This document shows positions 5,720-6,193 of a DNA stretch of 6,193 nt, piece after piece; positions within the stretch are counted from its first letter, which is position 1, and every line of letters begins with the position of its first letter. The DNA is from Methylococcales bacterium (GTDB lineage: Bacteria; Pseudomonadota; Gammaproteobacteria; Methylococcales; Methylomonadaceae). Where the stretch lies: the NCBI GenBank assembly GCA_023134955.1, contig JAGLUC010000197.1:1-6193 (forward strand), read 5' to 3'. Under the pieces are notes generated by a model. It was given only the letters and a program-made list of their open reading frames with translations, was not told the origin of the DNA and made no database searches. Position numbers and translations under genes: made by a program.

Positions 5720-6103
5720 TTACACCTGACCTGTCAAATTACGAATACCCCAAAACAGGAACATATCTAAAAACCACAAAATCAAACCAACGATTATAAC
5801 CATTCCAAACACCAACAAGGTTGTTCTCATTGTTTCATCTGTTGTTGGCCAAACAACCTTTCTGACTTCTTGCTTTGCTTCAAGTGCAAAAACCCAAATA
5901 TTTCTACCTATATTGGTGGTAAACATAATCCCTAGAGCCACAAGTATTACAGCTACCAATGCCAACACTCTATAAAGTAAAGTAAACCCGGGTATATCTG
6001 CAAAATAATAAAAGGCCATTACACCTGCCACTACAAATACAAGGGACAAACCTTGCTTTATAACATCAAATACTTTTGATGTATCTTCCGCCTGTGTGTT
6101 CAT
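5720..6103 (-). CDS. secE: Preprotein translocase subunit SecE
   Basis: SecE clamps the two halves of the SecY channel in the inner membrane and is essential for SecYEG protein export. The 127-residue product has the same length as E. coli SecE and the same long three-segment form. Membrane segments lie at about 18-36, 41-63 and 94-120. The conserved cytoplasmic amphipathic helix and hinge, with EVRKVVWPT at 79-87, lie before the third segment, which is the essential core. The first two segments are typical of enteric-like gammaproteobacteria and absent from shorter SecE proteins. An in-frame TAA stands directly before the ATG, fixing the start. The Shine-Dalgarno is poor (TAAG, 7 nt upstream). 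The gene lies 40 nt after tRNA-Trp with no terminator between, so it is probably co-transcribed with the tRNA. Confidence 0.97.
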   Translation of the reverse strand: MNTQAEDTSKVFDVIKQGLSLVFVVAGVMAFYYFADIPGFTLLYRVLALVAVILVALGIMFTTNIGRNIWVFALEAKQEVRKVVWPTTDETMRTTLLVFGMVIIVGLILWFLDMFLFWGIRNLTGQV

Positions 6104-6143
6104 TTATATACTTAGAAAGTTAATGTTTGAGTTATCTTCTGAA

Positions 6144-6193
6144 TGGCAGGCCAGGAGGGACTCGAACCCACAACCTGCGGTTTTGGAGACCGC
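6144..6193 (-). tRNA. tRNA-Trp (anticodon CCA), 3' two thirds
   Basis: The visible part covers positions 27 to 76 of a tRNA; the acceptor 5' strand and D-arm lie beyond the right edge. The anticodon stem GCGGT/ACCGC encloses the loop CTCCAAA, with CCA at 6186-6184 reading UGG. A 5-nt variable loop, the T-loop TTCGAGT, the acceptor strand CTGGCCT, discriminator G and an encoded CCA end follow. The T-stem GTGGG/CCCTC has a U-U mismatch at 50-64. Trp tRNA directly before secE is the usual gammaproteobacterial order, with a tuf gene often upstream. Confidence 0.95.

Noticed and set aside
6104..6143. TATATAA just before secE as a promoter -10 box
   Set aside because: It touches the secE start codon, has no suitable -35 box, and would give a leaderless transcript. 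Co-transcription with tRNA-Trp is simpler.

Overview
The window is a conserved bacterial core locus, read entirely on the minus strand. In transcription order (high to low coordinates) it holds the 3' part of tRNA-Trp, then secE, nusG, rplK (L11), rplA (L1), rplJ (L10), rplL (L7/L12) and the 5' two thirds of rpoB, which runs off the left edge. The order, the protein lengths and many invariant motifs match the E. coli tRNA-Trp-secE-nusG-rplKAJL-rpoBC arrangement. I read every frame through its full length and found no frameshift, insertion sequence, CRISPR array or foreign gene. The proteins look gammaproteobacterial: NusG, L11 and RpoB follow E. coli almost block by block, and SecE has the three-membrane-segment form. 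The base composition is AT-rich, roughly 40% GC by eye, with many A/T-ending codons. A low-GC, perhaps aquatic or symbiotic, gammaproteobacterium is a reasonable inference; I cannot name the genus.

Right part (about 5183-6193): tRNA-Trp, secE and nusG are tightly packed, with 40 nt between tRNA and secE and 3 nt between secE and nusG. SecE is a core subunit of the SecYEG translocon. NusG controls RNA polymerase elongation and couples it to Rho and the ribosome. A strong intrinsic terminator or attenuator lies right after nusG (5131-5161).

Middle part (about 2784-5130): rplK and rplA abut with no spacer. A 191-nt leader follows, then rplJ and rplL. The rplK leader has a small hairpin that may be the L1 autoregulatory site. 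The rplJ leader carries a recognisable L10 leader element, further hairpins, and a Shine-Dalgarno sequence partly held in a stem in front of a GTG start. The four proteins build the L1 stalk and the L7/L12 stalk base and stalk of the large ribosomal subunit.

Left part (1-2783): a 343-nt AT-rich spacer separates rplL from rpoB. It holds an AU-rich hairpin, then a GC-containing attenuator-like hairpin with a short U-run. This matches the place where E. coli reduces rpoBC transcription relative to the ribosomal protein genes. The 831 visible RpoB residues look fully functional and carry wild-type residues at the classic rifampicin-resistance positions.

I see no previously undescribed system. 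What deserves a second look is the RNA-level regulation in the spacers, and a U-U mismatch in the tRNA-Trp T-stem.
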